Notes: generated by a model from the letters alone, not told the origin. 64,000 bases of DNA from Agarophyton chilense (GCA_030374765.1 JARGXX010000033.1:186001-250000); one strand, 5' to 3'. Counted from the first letter of the stretch, positions 24,845 to 33,904 are shown. Translations and numbers: made by a program.

Positions 24845-25897
24845 ATGTTACCACTCCGTCGCCGTCTACAATCGCCTGTTCCGCCACTCGCAGAGACCCC
24901 ATCTCACACCGATCCATCATCCCCTGACTCCGCATCACCGCTGCCTAGTTCAGTGGCTGCACCTGGTCACCCCGTCGGGCCTCCTGAGTATGGATCCCTG
25001 CATCTACAGCCGTGTACATTAGACAGCTTTTTCACGATTGACAGAAGTACCTACGGTCTATACGACCTTATTGACGGCGTTTTAATCGCTCACGAGATGC
25101 CCACCGAAAAGCACGATAGACAAGCACACTTCTCGCTTTCTCAGTTCAACGAAAGGCAACGCGCCGGTCATGTGCCGCCAAATGTTCGTGCCGCGCTTGC
25201 GCCGTCGGTTGCCATTCCACAACCTAACCCCAACTCCACTGCTTCTTTATCAGTCACACACGGACGGGGTCAAAGCTACAGTTTACGCCACCCAGACTTT
25301 GCATATGGTCAAAAGCTGACTGAGAATGAGCGCAAAGCGTTGTCTCCATCCTCCCGGAAAGTCACGTTTCCTCTAGGTTCCAGAGTGGACTTCGTATTAG
25401 AGTGCACAAGCCTCAATCGAAGGACGGACATGGTTGAGAAGCCAGAGGAATATGACCGAAGACATGTTGGCAAGTACGTTATCATTGATAACGACTTGCC
25501 TCATGAAGACGACCCACAAAGACATCAACCTGCTGTTTACCACGTCAGCATGGGACATGGCCGTGCTGAGATAGGCCAACCAGTCACGGGAGATGCCACT
25601 GTGTCAATGGGTTATTGTGGACACCATCGAGCGAGAGACCTATTGAGCGCACCGAGCCCATCAGCCTCTCCTTTGCAAAACGCCCGAAATGAACGCCATC
25701 GACTTGAGGACGCAGAGAGCAAGCGCAAGGAAGCGGAAGAGCAAGCGAGAAGGGGAGATTTCAAAAGAATGCGAGAGCGAAGAAAGAAGCAGAAGTACAA
25801 GGCACTTGCAAGGAAGCGTGGTGATGAAGTGAGCGATAGTAGTACAAGCTCCAGTTCGCCTCCAAGAAAGCAGAAAAGAACGAAGTTAGGTGATTGA
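24845..25897 (+). CDS. hypothetical protein, Ser/Pro-rich head and charged coiled-coil tail (350 aa)
   Basis: An uninterrupted 350-codon frame starts at the first ATG after a stop. Residues 1-60 are Pro/Ser-rich. About 60-250 forms a mixed, probably folded part (FTIDRSTYGLYDLIDGVLIA; KVTFPLGSRVDFVLECTS). About 270-325 is a highly charged Glu/Arg/Lys helix of coiled-coil type. The end is Ser-rich and basic (SSTSSSSPPRKQKRTKLGD), resembling a nuclear localisation signal. I recognise no family. It could be a host gene or an accessory protein of a DNA transposon. It is intact and surrounded by decayed sequence, which suggests it is maintained or young. Confidence 0.6.
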   Translation: MLPLRRRLQSPVPPLAETPSHTDPSSPDSASPLPSSVAAPGHPVGPPEYGSLHLQPCTLDSFFTIDRSTYGLYDLIDGVLIAHEMPTEKHDRQAHFSLSQFNERQRAGHVPPNVRAALAPSVAIPQPNPNSTASLSVTHGRGQSYSLRHPDFAYGQKLTENERKALSPSSRKVTFPLGSRVDFVLECTSLNRRTDMVEKPEEYDRRHVGKYVIIDNDLPHEDDPQRHQPAVYHVSMGHGRAEIGQPVTGDATVSMGYCGHHRARDLLSAPSPSASPLQNARNERHRLEDAESKRKEAEEQARRGDFKRMRERRKKQKYKALARKRGDEVSDSSTSSSSPPRKQKRTKLGD

Positions 25898-26470
25898 CAT
25901 CAAACCTGTCTTTCTCTGAGTCTTACGTTTGAAGCTGACCCACCAAGAGTGATGACTGAAACGTAGGGGCACAGGATTCAAAGACGGGCAGCATCGTGGT
26001 GGCGTGATCGCATCTGTTCGATTCTTGCTGTCAGTGATTGTTCGAGTCCTCAGGCGTGATGGTGCATAGTCAAGACGACGGGTCCAGTTAGCTAGCTAGC
26101 GTTGTTGCACTCATTGTCCACCTGACTGTTCATGATAGCACCAAGAACTAATACACACACCTCTCGACATGACGCTTTTTTTGGATGTTTAGTACATCCA
26201 AAAAAAGCGCCATGTACGCTGCTAAACTTGAGGTAGTTGATTTCTAGGTTTCCATACCAGTTGCCAGTGCAACTATCCACTACTGATCGTTCTTGGCTTC
26301 CATGACGGGAACAAAAGTATACCAACGAGATTGCGGATTGGAAAAGTCGTTTTGACACCAGGAAAACGGTCGTGCATAACAGCTTTGGGAATGCAGCAAC
26401 CTCGAAGCCCCCTTAAATTAGAGCAAAATGATCAGAGCAACGTTGTTTGGTTCCTCCAAAAGGCATTCTT
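25898..26470. other. intergenic, no gene seen; contains a perfect hairpin
   Basis: No frame of note on either strand. The only structure is the 16 bp inverted repeat at 26173-26209. The right part borders the decayed aldehyde dehydrogenase. Confidence 0.6.
26173..26209. repeat. perfect 16 bp inverted repeat with 5-nt loop
   Basis: The arms CGCTTTTTTTGGATGT (26173-26188) and ACATCCAAAAAAAGCG (26194-26209) are exact reverse complements around TTAGT. It could be a cruciform or hairpin, or a relic of a small inverted-repeat transposon. No flanking duplication was identified. Confidence 0.8.
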
Positions 26471-27684
26471 TCAGCTTTCGGTATTTGCAGAAAAGAAAGA
26501 AGAGCTCAAGTAAATGTGGCTGTCGTTTACCATGCGCACCAGTTGTTCATCATTTTTCCAAGTAATGATTGTCATGACCGGTCCAAAAAACTTCTTCCTT
26601 GGCAGTATCCATTTCGCGGGTAACATCCACCAGCACTGTAGCTTGGAATAAGGTACCAGCTCCGTCGACTGTGATACGCTTTCCACTTGCAATTAGTTTA
26701 GCGCCTTTCCGCACAGCAATATCAAGAAGTTGTTCAATCTTGGCCCGGGCCATTCTTCCCATGGTCATTGCGCCGACATTGGTGCCCACTCCCATAGATT
26801 TAACCATTGAGAGTATGGGTTCCACGAACTTCTGTGTGATGGCTTACTGCACAAACACTCGCTCAAGGCCCCATACAGTTCTGACCAGAATTTTGAAACA
26901 ATCCGCGCATGCAAGCAGTCGCTACGTGTGTGACATCGCCATCCTGAAAAACAATGGGAGGCATCTCTGCCTCCCAGTTCAAGACAGACTGGTAGCAAAC
27001 GGCAAGCGGCGCGCTGAGCGACCTTCATGCCCACCGAAGTGGAGCCGGTGACGAAAAGCTTGTCGATGAAAGCATCAACCAAGGCCTGTGCGACGTCAGC
27101 CTTTCCAACAACAAGCTGCACAAAATGCGGACAATGTCCTCAGAGAGCCAACAATAGAACCACGAAGCAATGGCGGCAATAACTCCGAGCGGTCTGAAGT
27201 GAAGGCGGGCGGTCTTATGCATAGTGAGCAGACCTGTTCGGCACGGATGCGGGCGCAAGGCAGCCTCACATGAGGACAGAGGCCAGCGAAAGTTCTGTAG
27301 GGTAGGCAGGATCTCGCCGAGGCAGTCATTCAGAACAAGCTTTCCGATTTCGACGCGAGAAAAGAAGCATAGGTGCTTCAGACAGACGATGAGGTACTCA
27401 CGAAGGACGCGCAAGACGGCTTTGCGCTGTTTGAAGGTTTTCTGCCAGGCGGGCTGGGATTAAACGTGGCCGAGCAGATGTACGGTGGCCGGGTCGTAGT
27501 ACGCGATGGAATTCGGGGTGTGGTCAGGGTATGGTCTATTTAGGGGGTCGTTGTAAGGATCAAAGGTGACGGAGGGGAGGGGCACTTGGGCGAGGATAGG
27601 ATCGGAAGTGAAGAGTGAAATAACAGCGGGCCTTTTAAACACGGAGAAGGGGGCTGAAACGAAGGCGAAGGGGATGGCCAGCAC
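26471..27684 (-). pseudogene. aldehyde dehydrogenase pseudogene (membrane-anchored type)
   Basis: On the minus strand, successive frames match the order of the ALDH superfamily. First comes an N-terminus with a hydrophobic stretch and the SIAYYDPATVHLLGHV block, then LGEILPTLQNFRW and HKTARLHFRPLGVIAAIASW, the coenzyme site FVTGSTSVGMKVAQ, the LELGG motif, and a QNSGQNCMG-type segment that keeps the catalytic Cys (about 26.9 kb). MEPILSMVKSMGVGTNVGAM, EEVFWTG and a VNDSHIYLSSSFFSANTE block follow. These parts lie in at least four frames with stops between them, so the gene cannot give a full enzyme. The roughly 100 C-terminal residues are missing. Confidence 0.82.
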
Positions 27685-28139
27685 GGGGATAGTGACGACG
27701 CGACCGAGCAGATGGGGAAAGGCGGCAGGGTCTGGGGTAGGGGCCTAGTCAGGAGTCATAAGGCAGGAGCGACAATGGCCGGCACGTCGTCTCAAATAAA
27801 CGTTGTCTTGCAGCAGTTGTTCTTTCCGCGCGTGCAAGGATATTTTTGGCGAATGCGTGGTCAGAATTCCTTCTTTGGGGGGCACGTTTTGTGTCTCAAA
27901 TTAGGCCGTTCTGATTGCTAGGCTTGCTAACACTTTCTGCCCATTCCTTTCGCGCGCTAGTGCGCTGCACATTCCGCGATTCGACGCGACTCCCTGCATT
28001 TATTAGGTTTCTCTCCGTCCTAATGTACAGCGAAGAGAGAGGGGTGTCGTAGAAGATATTTCGTCCACTGTAGCTGAAGTTGAGAAAAAGTGAGCGTTGT
28101 TCCGAAGCGTCAGTTTTTCAAAGTACCAAAGGTACGGCT
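27685..28139. other. intergenic between ALDH pseudogene and bacterial-type insert
   Basis: No convincing frame. It is the former upstream region of the aldehyde dehydrogenase. Base composition is moderate here and turns GC-rich close to 28140. Confidence 0.5.
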
Positions 28140-28145
28140 TCCTAC

Positions 28146-28222
28146 TTTAGCCCAGGCAGACTGGAATCTGCGGGCGTCAGCTCAGGTAAATCCCACCGCA
28201 TCAACCCACCTGGAGACATATC
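28146..28222 (+). promoter_or_regulatory. bacterial-type leader with hairpins and Shine-Dalgarno site
   Basis: A stem GCAGA/TCTGC around CTGGAA is extended by a CCC/GGG pair (about 28151-28175). A CAGGT/ACCTG pairing leads directly into GGAGA (28212-28216), six bases before the ATG at 28223. The ribosome site decides the start. The hairpins would suit a translation-controlling leader, but I could not match them to a known riboswitch. Confidence 0.4.
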
Positions 28223-29200
28223 ATGACACAAAATGTGGCGATTGACGCCCTCAAATCCACCCCCCGCCCCTGGCTGACCGACGGCGGCTTTGAAACCTCG
28301 ATGATGTTCATCGAGGGGCTGGAGCTGCCCAGCTTTGCCGCCATCGTCTTGCTGGACGACGCCGAAGCGCGCACCCGGATGACCGCCTATTTCGACCGGT
28401 TCCTGGCGATGGCGGCAGAGGCGGGGACCGGCTTTGTGCTGGACACCAACACCTGGCGCGGTGCGCCGCACTGGGGCGCGAAACTGGGGCGCAGCGAGGC
28501 TGACATGCTGCGCCTGAACCGCGACGCGGTGGACTTCGCCGCCAAGACGCGCCAAAAATGGGCCGACAGCATGTCGCCCATCGTCATCAGCGGCTGTATC
28601 GGTCCGGCAGGCGATGGCTATGCGCCCGACATGACGCTGACCCCGCAGGCTGCTCAGATGATTCACTCGCCGCAAGTTAACCAACTGGCCAAGGCTGGTG
28701 TCGACATGATCGCCGCCCTGACCATGGCACACACCGGAGAGGGGATCGGCGTTGCCCGTGCCGCGACCGAGGCCGGCGTTCCGGTCGTGATCTCTTACAC
28801 GGTCGAAACTGATGGGCGGCTGCCCTCCGGCGAGCCATTGGGCGAGGCGATTGCGTTGACCGATGACGAAACCGGGGGCGCGCCAATCTACTACATGATC
28901 AACTGCGCGCATCCCGATCACTTCCGCGACGCGCTGGCAGTGCGTAAGCCTTGGGTGGCCCGGGTCGGAGGCATCCGCGCCAATGCCTCGCGACTGTCTC
29001 ACGCCGAACTGGACGCGGCCGAGGAGCTGGATGACGGCAATCCTACCGAATTCGGCGCGCTGTGCGCTGAGCTGGCGGAGATGCTTCCAAACTTGCGGGT
29101 GGTCGGAGGATGCTGCGGCACCGATGACCGCCACGTGGGCAGCGCCAGCCACCACCTGCATACTGCACCAACCGTAAGAAGCGCACGGCCTGAGGCCTGA
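28223..29200 (+). CDS. homocysteine S-methyltransferase family protein (bacterial type)
   Basis: A 325-residue TIM-barrel methyltransferase, close to full family length. It opens with WLTDGGFETSM, matching the family N-terminus (usually DGG.ET.L). The zinc ligands are Cys228 in MINCAHP and the Cys pair of GGCCGT at about 297-298. These enzymes move a methyl group to homocysteine to make methionine, using S-methylmethionine, betaine or a similar donor in the cytosol. The frame is intact, with a good ribosome site. The GNAT gene follows 65 bases downstream on the same strand, suggesting a bacterial operon. Codon use is unlike the algal genes nearby. There is no targeting peptide and no sign of adaptation to a eukaryotic nucleus. 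Confidence 0.88.
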   Translation: MTQNVAIDALKSTPRPWLTDGGFETSMMFIEGLELPSFAAIVLLDDAEARTRMTAYFDRFLAMAAEAGTGFVLDTNTWRGAPHWGAKLGRSEADMLRLNRDAVDFAAKTRQKWADSMSPIVISGCIGPAGDGYAPDMTLTPQAAQMIHSPQVNQLAKAGVDMIAALTMAHTGEGIGVARAATEAGVPVVISYTVETDGRLPSGEPLGEAIALTDDETGGAPIYYMINCAHPDHFRDALAVRKPWVARVGGIRANASRLSHAELDAAEELDDGNPTEFGALCAELAEMLPNLRVVGGCCGTDDRHVGSASHHLHTAPTVRSARPEA

Positions 29201-29265
29201 AAACCACCGGCCACCCGGGTCCGTCCTCCGGGTGGCGCATTACTGACAACCCACAGGACGGGTAA

Positions 29266-29826
29266 ATGACCCATATCCGACCCGCCCGTATCTCCGACGC
29301 GCTGGATCTTGCCCGTCTGATCAACCTTGCCGGAGAAGGCATGCCCCTTGTGGTCTGGGCCAAGATGACCCCAGAAGGCGGCGATATCTGGCGCACCGGC
29401 GCCGAACGCGCCGCGCGGGGCGTCGGTGGTTTCTCCTATCTCAATGCCGCCGTGGCAGAAGAGGACGGACAGGTTATCGGCGGCATGGTCGCCTATGAAA
29501 CCGGGCAAGATAAGGTTGATGCCGACACGCCGCCCATGTTTCGACCGCTGATCGAGCTGCAGAACCTGGCCCCCGGAACCCTGTACCTGAACATGTTGGC
29601 CGTCGACACGGCGCACCGTGGAAAAGGCGTAGGCCACGCCTTGCTGGACGAGTTTGCGACGCGCGCTGGGGACCGGGGACAAAGCATCATTGTCGCGAGT
29701 GGCAATCACGACGCCCATCGCCTGTACCGCAGCTACGGTTTCCGCGATGTGGACCGGCGGGCCGTTGTCGCGACCGACGGGTGGAAAACCAACCACACGC
29801 ACTGGATCCTGATGCTGAAGAACTGA
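29266..29826 (+). CDS. GNAT-family N-acetyltransferase (bacterial type)
   Basis: A 186-residue frame with the GNAT fold in order: the N-terminal IRPARISDALDLARLINLA strand-helix, the central LYLNMLAVDTAHRGKGVGHALLDEF block with the acetyl-CoA motif RGKGVG, and the ANDxxRLYRSYGF-type end (NHDAHRLYRSYGFRDVDRR). It transfers acetyl from acetyl-CoA to an amine; the substrate cannot be told. It follows the methyltransferase on the same strand and in the same codon style. Intact. Confidence 0.87.
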   Translation: MTHIRPARISDALDLARLINLAGEGMPLVVWAKMTPEGGDIWRTGAERAARGVGGFSYLNAAVAEEDGQVIGGMVAYETGQDKVDADTPPMFRPLIELQNLAPGTLYLNMLAVDTAHRGKGVGHALLDEFATRAGDRGQSIIVASGNHDAHRLYRSYGFRDVDRRAVVATDGWKTNHTHWILMLKN

Positions 29827-29913
29827 CACCTCCTGGCACGCGCTGTTAGGAGGGTCCCTTTGCCCACATCCACTGTCGTAGCATACTGCGCCAGAGAGCG
29901 GCGGAAGGATGCC

Positions 29914-30430
29914 ATGGTGGGGTTTTCAGAGGAGACATTCGCGTTTCTTGCGGATCTGAAGGCCAACAACATCCATACTTGGTTCGAAGACAACCGCGAC
30001 CGGTACGAGGCGCGTTGGTTTCCCCCGTCTCTGGACTTCATCGCCTCATTGGCAGAACCGATGACGAAACTGACGCCTAGCCTGGCGGCGAAACGGAAGC
30101 TGAACGGCTCGCTGCGCCGGATCACCCGGGACATGCGGTTCTTCAACGACAAGATCTTCTACACCTCTAACCTGTACATGATATTCTGGGCCGCGGGGCA
30201 TGTGAATCGCTCGGGCGGGCGTCCACTAGGGCTTCGATAGCGCAACCCTGACGGCCTTTCGCCACCGCGTGGTGAAAAAGACCGATGGCTATGCCCCGAT
30301 CGCGGCGCTGCGCTCGGGTGCATGATGGACGAAGCGGCACTGGCGCGAGTGCCCAAGTGGTTTGAGTCCGAAGGGCGGCGCACAGTCCTGCTGCGCCACA
30401 AGAGCATGGTGGCGCGCACCACGGGTCCTT
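29914..30430 (+). pseudogene. DUF2461 (TIGR02453) family protein, broken
   Basis: The likely start is at 29914 (MVGFSEETFAFLADLKANN), after GGAAGG. The frame runs through WFEDNRDRYEARW, MTKLTPSLAAKRKLNGSLRRITRDMRFFNDKIFYTS and IFWAAGH, typical of this family of unknown function (usual length about 220 residues). It stops at 30240. Family-like sequence continues in a second frame (SATLTAFRHRVVKKTDGYAPIAAA) and then again in the first (EAALARVPKWFESEGRRTVL), so there are at least two frameshifts. Either the piece has decayed after transfer or the sequence has errors. Confidence 0.75.
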
Positions 30431-30590
30431 CGGGACGCGTCAGAAGTGCGCCAAAATTCTTTTCAATCGCCGCCAGACCGGGGCCTATGAAATCACGCAT
30501 CCATTGCAGTTTTGCCGTCTCCGGATCGGGCGCATCACCAGACGCGCGCACCGAAATGCCGATGTTGCAGAACGGGTGAATATCAATCGA
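30430..30590 (-). pseudogene. fragment of an unidentified bacterial gene
   Basis: The minus strand has a well-formed stretch beginning near VSIDIHPFCNIGISVRASG and running through DAPDPETAKLQWMRDFIGPG, then AAIEKNFGALL, in high-GC codon use. It converges on the DUF2461 gene. Neither a true start nor a known domain is identifiable. The upstream part becomes algal DNA, so the gene is truncated at the edge of the block. Confidence 0.45.
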
Positions 30591-30645
30591 GACTTTAAAG
30601 CAGCTTGCTACTTTTCCCCACGATTTTACGTTAGGAGACTGATGG

Positions 30646-31569
30646 CTACCATCCGAAAGAACGGAATTTGTTCTGAGGCTGAAGAATAAGGCGACCATTA
30701 AAATACACGGCCAATTGATTTGCCGCAACATGCCCTGCCGCCAACCCAGCGAAGTCAAGAGTGGGAGCTCCGCCAAACACGACGTGGTCAAAGTGATAAT
30801 TGAAAGAAACGTAAAGTGAGCACCGAAGCGATCCTTGACACTTATCGGACGGGCAAAAGTTTAACTCCCTAACAAGGGAAGCCCTTCCCCAATTATCAGT
30901 TGCCAGTACGTTGGGTATACCGCCGAATGGACCAACTGTGAACGTTTCGTTTGAGGTCAGAGGCGATATGGCACCAATTTCCCACAAGGTGTACAGTCCG
31001 TTTGGCAAACCGTTTTGGATTTCTACTTTCACTTTAGCTTTCCCATCACGACAGTAGCCCGAAACACGACCTGCCGCCTTATTCCAATCTCGCAGAGTTA
31101 TATTTGCATCTGCAGCTGCGGAAAGATAGGGCTCGCCTAAAACTTGAGGGTCTGTTGATTCTTCAAACAGAAACGGTGGAGAACGATCAGTTATATTCGC
31201 GGAGAACACATTGAACGTCGGCGTTTTGGCAATCGGAACATTGAAAGGCCCAATTCCCGGTGGAAAATTTAGAGAAGTTTGGAAGTTGAAGGCGTTGATT
31301 GATGCCATTTGGGAGGACAGTGGCGTGGAACTAGTAATCACTGAGGCATTTATGCCGGACGGATTTATTACTCCGACTTCAGGGAGGGGGGGAAGTTGAG
31401 ACAAAATGAGTGAGGATGAAGAAAAGTTAACAACGAGATTGTTGTTGAAATCATTCACACCGTGAGTGACATGAGCATCTATCGAGAAAAATGATGCTTG
31501 AACAGTGAGAAGAACCGATGCAAAGAGCAGTGCCAAGCTTCCAAAGTTTCCATTTGCCAGAATATTCAT
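30646..31569 (-). CDS. secreted beta-rich protein of unknown function (307 aa)
   Basis: The start is placed at the ATG at 31569 because it opens directly with a signal peptide (MNILANGNFGSLALLFASVL followed by a short AS/FF cleavage region). The open frame extends further upstream without signal-like features. Residues 40-150 are Ser/Pro/Asn-rich. About 185-300 form a compact domain with RVSGYCRDGKAKVKVEIQNG, LPNGLYTLWEIG, VGPFGGIPNVLATDNWG, LNFCPSDKC and YHFDHVVFGGAP. This is a pattern I associate with secreted NGLYT.W/superoxide-dismutase-like beta-sandwich proteins of algae and cyanobacteria, but no function is known to me. Cys residues pair plausibly for an extracellular protein. Intact host gene; its 3' end lies only about 55 bases from the bacterial block. 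Confidence 0.7.
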   Translation of the reverse strand: MNILANGNFGSLALLFASVLLTVQASFFSIDAHVTHGVNDFNNNLVVNFSSSSLILSQLPPLPEVGVINPSGINASVITSSTPLSSQMASINAFNFQTSLNFPPGIGPFNVPIAKTPTFNVFSANITDRSPPFLFEESTDPQVLGEPYLSAAADANITLRDWNKAAGRVSGYCRDGKAKVKVEIQNGLPNGLYTLWEIGAISPLTSNETFTVGPFGGIPNVLATDNWGRASLVRELNFCPSDKCQGSLRCSLYVSFNYHFDHVVFGGAPTLDFAGLAAGHVAANQLAVYFNGRLILQPQNKFRSFGW

Positions 31570-32604
31570 GATACTGAATGAGCTCAAAAAGCCAGCGAAC
31601 GTTGGAGAGTTCTGTGTGGGAGAACGGTGTGAAGTTGAGCGCTCGAGTTGTTTCGAACGGTGTGGTACCGCAGCACAAGGAGATAGTTTATACTGCATAC
31701 TGCAAGCAACACTGCCGAGAATTGGAATCCAGCACTGCACTCGAAAGCCTTTCCAGACGTGTGATATATGTTTATAATCTGTTTGTAACATTCTTTACCA
31801 GATCACGTAGGTTAGATTAAGATTATTCATGGTGGCCTACCAGCAGCATTGCTATATTCTCGAAAACAGAATATAGGAGTGTTCTCCGACAAATGGACAA
31901 CGACATGCAATGACAAGCAGTGTATGCAGGGCAGTGCACCATATTATAAAAAGACCACTCATTTCATAATTCGTTTCAGTTCTTCGCAGTGGAAGGTGGA
32001 AAAAAAGGTAAGGATATATACTCCGGGTAGAGGGGTAGAGGGTTAGCAATTGGTAGCCTTTTACTTTCTCAGGGTATCTTTTCATCTGAGTCGTCTTTGG
32101 AAGACCTCAGAATCGTAAACAAGATAAAAATGCAAAACATTTATCCTCGACTTCGGAGGCTGGATCTCGTTCTGATGAAACCGAGACTTACTCACAATGG
32201 ACCTGCAACTTGTGATCAGGATCCTGATGTAGCGGTCTCCTCATTTGCATGAGTTATAAAGAAAACCAGGTGTAGATGACGGGGCTCGAGACGAGCTAAT
32301 TTGGTCACCAGATTTCAGCTCGGGTCCAATTTCTTCGTCACTACCCGTCATCGCACGAGGATATGTGAGTTTCTGGCTTACAGTCAGAATAAAAGGATTC
32401 TTTTCGCTTATCACACCGCTCGAATGCCGAAATGAGATTTGTGCCCCTGGTATCAAAACTCGAAGCAGGCGAATATCAGTTCGGTCCTTTCGATGATACA
32501 CAGTTTCTTTTATTGGCTGGCTCTGACAAGAATGATTGGCGGAAAGTTGCCCGTGCAGATATCGGGGCACTCGCTCTTCAACATTCAAGTTAAGTTGACA
32601 TGTA
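31570..32604. other. intergenic; promoter side of the secreted-protein gene; possible small ORF
   Basis: No strong gene. A 53-codon plus-strand frame begins at 32432 (MRFVPLVSKLEAGEYQFGPF) and ends just before the Tc1 insertion at 32604. It reads like protein but is short and has no recognised relative. It may be the end of a gene or exon. Confidence 0.35.
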
Positions 32605-33904
32605 CAGTGCGTTTCAAAAACATATCCCTTTACAAAAACTGCGCCAAAAAGGCATTTCACGTACTGTAGAGCACATTTCACAACAAATAAAAACCACTAA
32701 GTCAATAACACTGTTTCAAAAGTATATCCTTTATACAATCATTCGCTCAATTATGGCTCGTGGCGCACCTCTGACACGCTCTGAACAGCTGGAAATCATG
32801 GAATTAGTAGGTCAGGGTATGATTCCAGCAGATATAGCCCGAAAACTCAAGCGCAGCCCAAAAACAATCAGCAACTTCATCAAAAACCCCGCTACATACG
32901 GAACAAAGCGTTCAACCGGCCGTCCTACGGCACTATCCCCGGCCGATAAGCGTGGAATTAAGCGAGAACTATGCCGCAACACTTCATCTTGCGGAAAATT
33001 TGTCAAAACTCTAAATTTGCCTCTATCACGATCTACAATATGGCATGAAGTCAACCCTCAAAATTTGTTCAAGTACACAAAAAAGAGGAAAACTTTTTTT
33101 TTAAAAGATAATCACAAGAAAAATCGAGTTGAATGGTGTGCTCAAAAGGCTTATTGGAAAACGGATTGGAATAATGTTATCTTTTCCGACGAAAAAAAGT
33201 TTAACCTTGATGGTCCAGATTGCTATAAATTTTATTGGCATGATCTACGAAAAGAAAAGAAGGAATTTGTGACTAGGCATTCAGGAGGCGCATCAGTAAT
33301 GGTTTGGGCTGGAATCTCCACAAAAGGAGCAACTGATATGGCTTTTGTTGAAACTACAATGAACTCTGAGAAGTATGCTGAGGTTCTAGAAAACTATCTT
33401 TTACCTTTTGCATACTGTATGCACGGAGAAGAATTCATTTTTCAGCAAGATAATGCACCTGTGCATAAGTCTAATTCTATGAAACAGTGGTTCAATAGTC
33501 TAAATATGTCGGTTATGGAATGGCCTGCGCGCTCTCCTGACCTCAACCCTATCGAAAACATTTGGGGAATGTTGGCCCGAATGGTTTATGGGCAAGGAAG
33601 GCAATTTGATACAGTTTTTGATTTGAAAAATTGTATCAAAGATTGCTGGGAAAAGATTGACTGTAATGCTATCAATCCTTTTATAGAATCAATGCCAAAG
33701 CGTTGTATAAGTGTTATACAGGCTAGAGGAGCAAAAATAAACTACTGAACTCGCGTTAGAATAAAAAGGATGCAATAAAGGTTATGATTTTGAAACAGTT
33801 TTTTTACTTGAAAATTTTTTCACACTGATTTTGTTAGTTGTACTGTAGCCAAAACGTCGATTTTTGGAAAATTTGCGCGAGGGATATGTTTTTGAAACAG
33901 ACTT
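32605..33904 (+). mobile_element. Tc1-type DNA transposon, about 1.3 kb, apparently complete
   Basis: The ends are CAGTGCGTTTCAAAAACATA on the left and the reverse complement of AAGTCTGTTTCAAAAACATA on the right. Within these, GTTTCAAAAACATATCCCT is an exact 19 bp terminal inverted repeat. TA lies outside both ends (32603-32604, 33905-33906), the target duplication of the Tc1/mariner group. A second copy of GTTTCAAAA plus TATATCC lies just inside the left end (about 32713), possibly a second transposase-binding site. It carries one uninterrupted transposase gene. Confidence 0.92.
32753..33748 (+). CDS. Tc1-family transposase, DD34E (331 aa)
   Basis: The start ATG at 32753 gives the usual family N-terminus. 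Residues 1-50 hold a helix-turn-helix (MARGAPLTRSEQLEIMELVG; DIARKLKRSPKTISNFIKN). A second DNA-binding unit follows with GRPTALSPADKRGIKREL. The catalytic triad is Asp146 (FSDEKKF), Asp233 (QQDNAPVHKS) and Glu268 (SPDLNPIENIW), with 34 residues between the last two, the Tc1 spacing. MVWAGIS is also present. The frame is unbroken and full length for the family (about 340), unlike every other DNA transposase in the window. Confidence 0.93.
   Translation: MARGAPLTRSEQLEIMELVGQGMIPADIARKLKRSPKTISNFIKNPATYGTKRSTGRPTALSPADKRGIKRELCRNTSSCGKFVKTLNLPLSRSTIWHEVNPQNLFKYTKKRKTFFLKDNHKKNRVEWCAQKAYWKTDWNNVIFSDEKKFNLDGPDCYKFYWHDLRKEKKEFVTRHSGGASVMVWAGISTKGATDMAFVETTMNSEKYAEVLENYLLPFAYCMHGEEFIFQQDNAPVHKSNSMKQWFNSLNMSVMEWPARSPDLNPIENIWGMLARMVYGQGRQFDTVFDLKNCIKDCWEKIDCNAINPFIESMPKRCISVIQARGAKINY

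Larger units (their letters stand above)
28140..30590. other. high-GC block of alphaproteobacterial character
   Basis: About 2.45 kb stands out from its surroundings by high GC, G/C third positions (codons such as CTG, GCC, GGC) and closely spaced plus-strand genes, the first with a Shine-Dalgarno sequence. Gene content fits a Rhodobacterales-type alphaproteobacterium. It lies between an algal pseudogene and an algal secreted-protein gene. It is either a transferred bacterial fragment or a chimeric join with DNA of an associated bacterium. The end points are estimated from composition and may be off by tens of bases. Confidence 0.75.

Noticed and set aside
28146-28222. SAM-II type riboswitch before the methyltransferase
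   Set aside because: The hairpins are real, but the conserved SAM-II core could not be matched by eye. Kept only as a structured leader.
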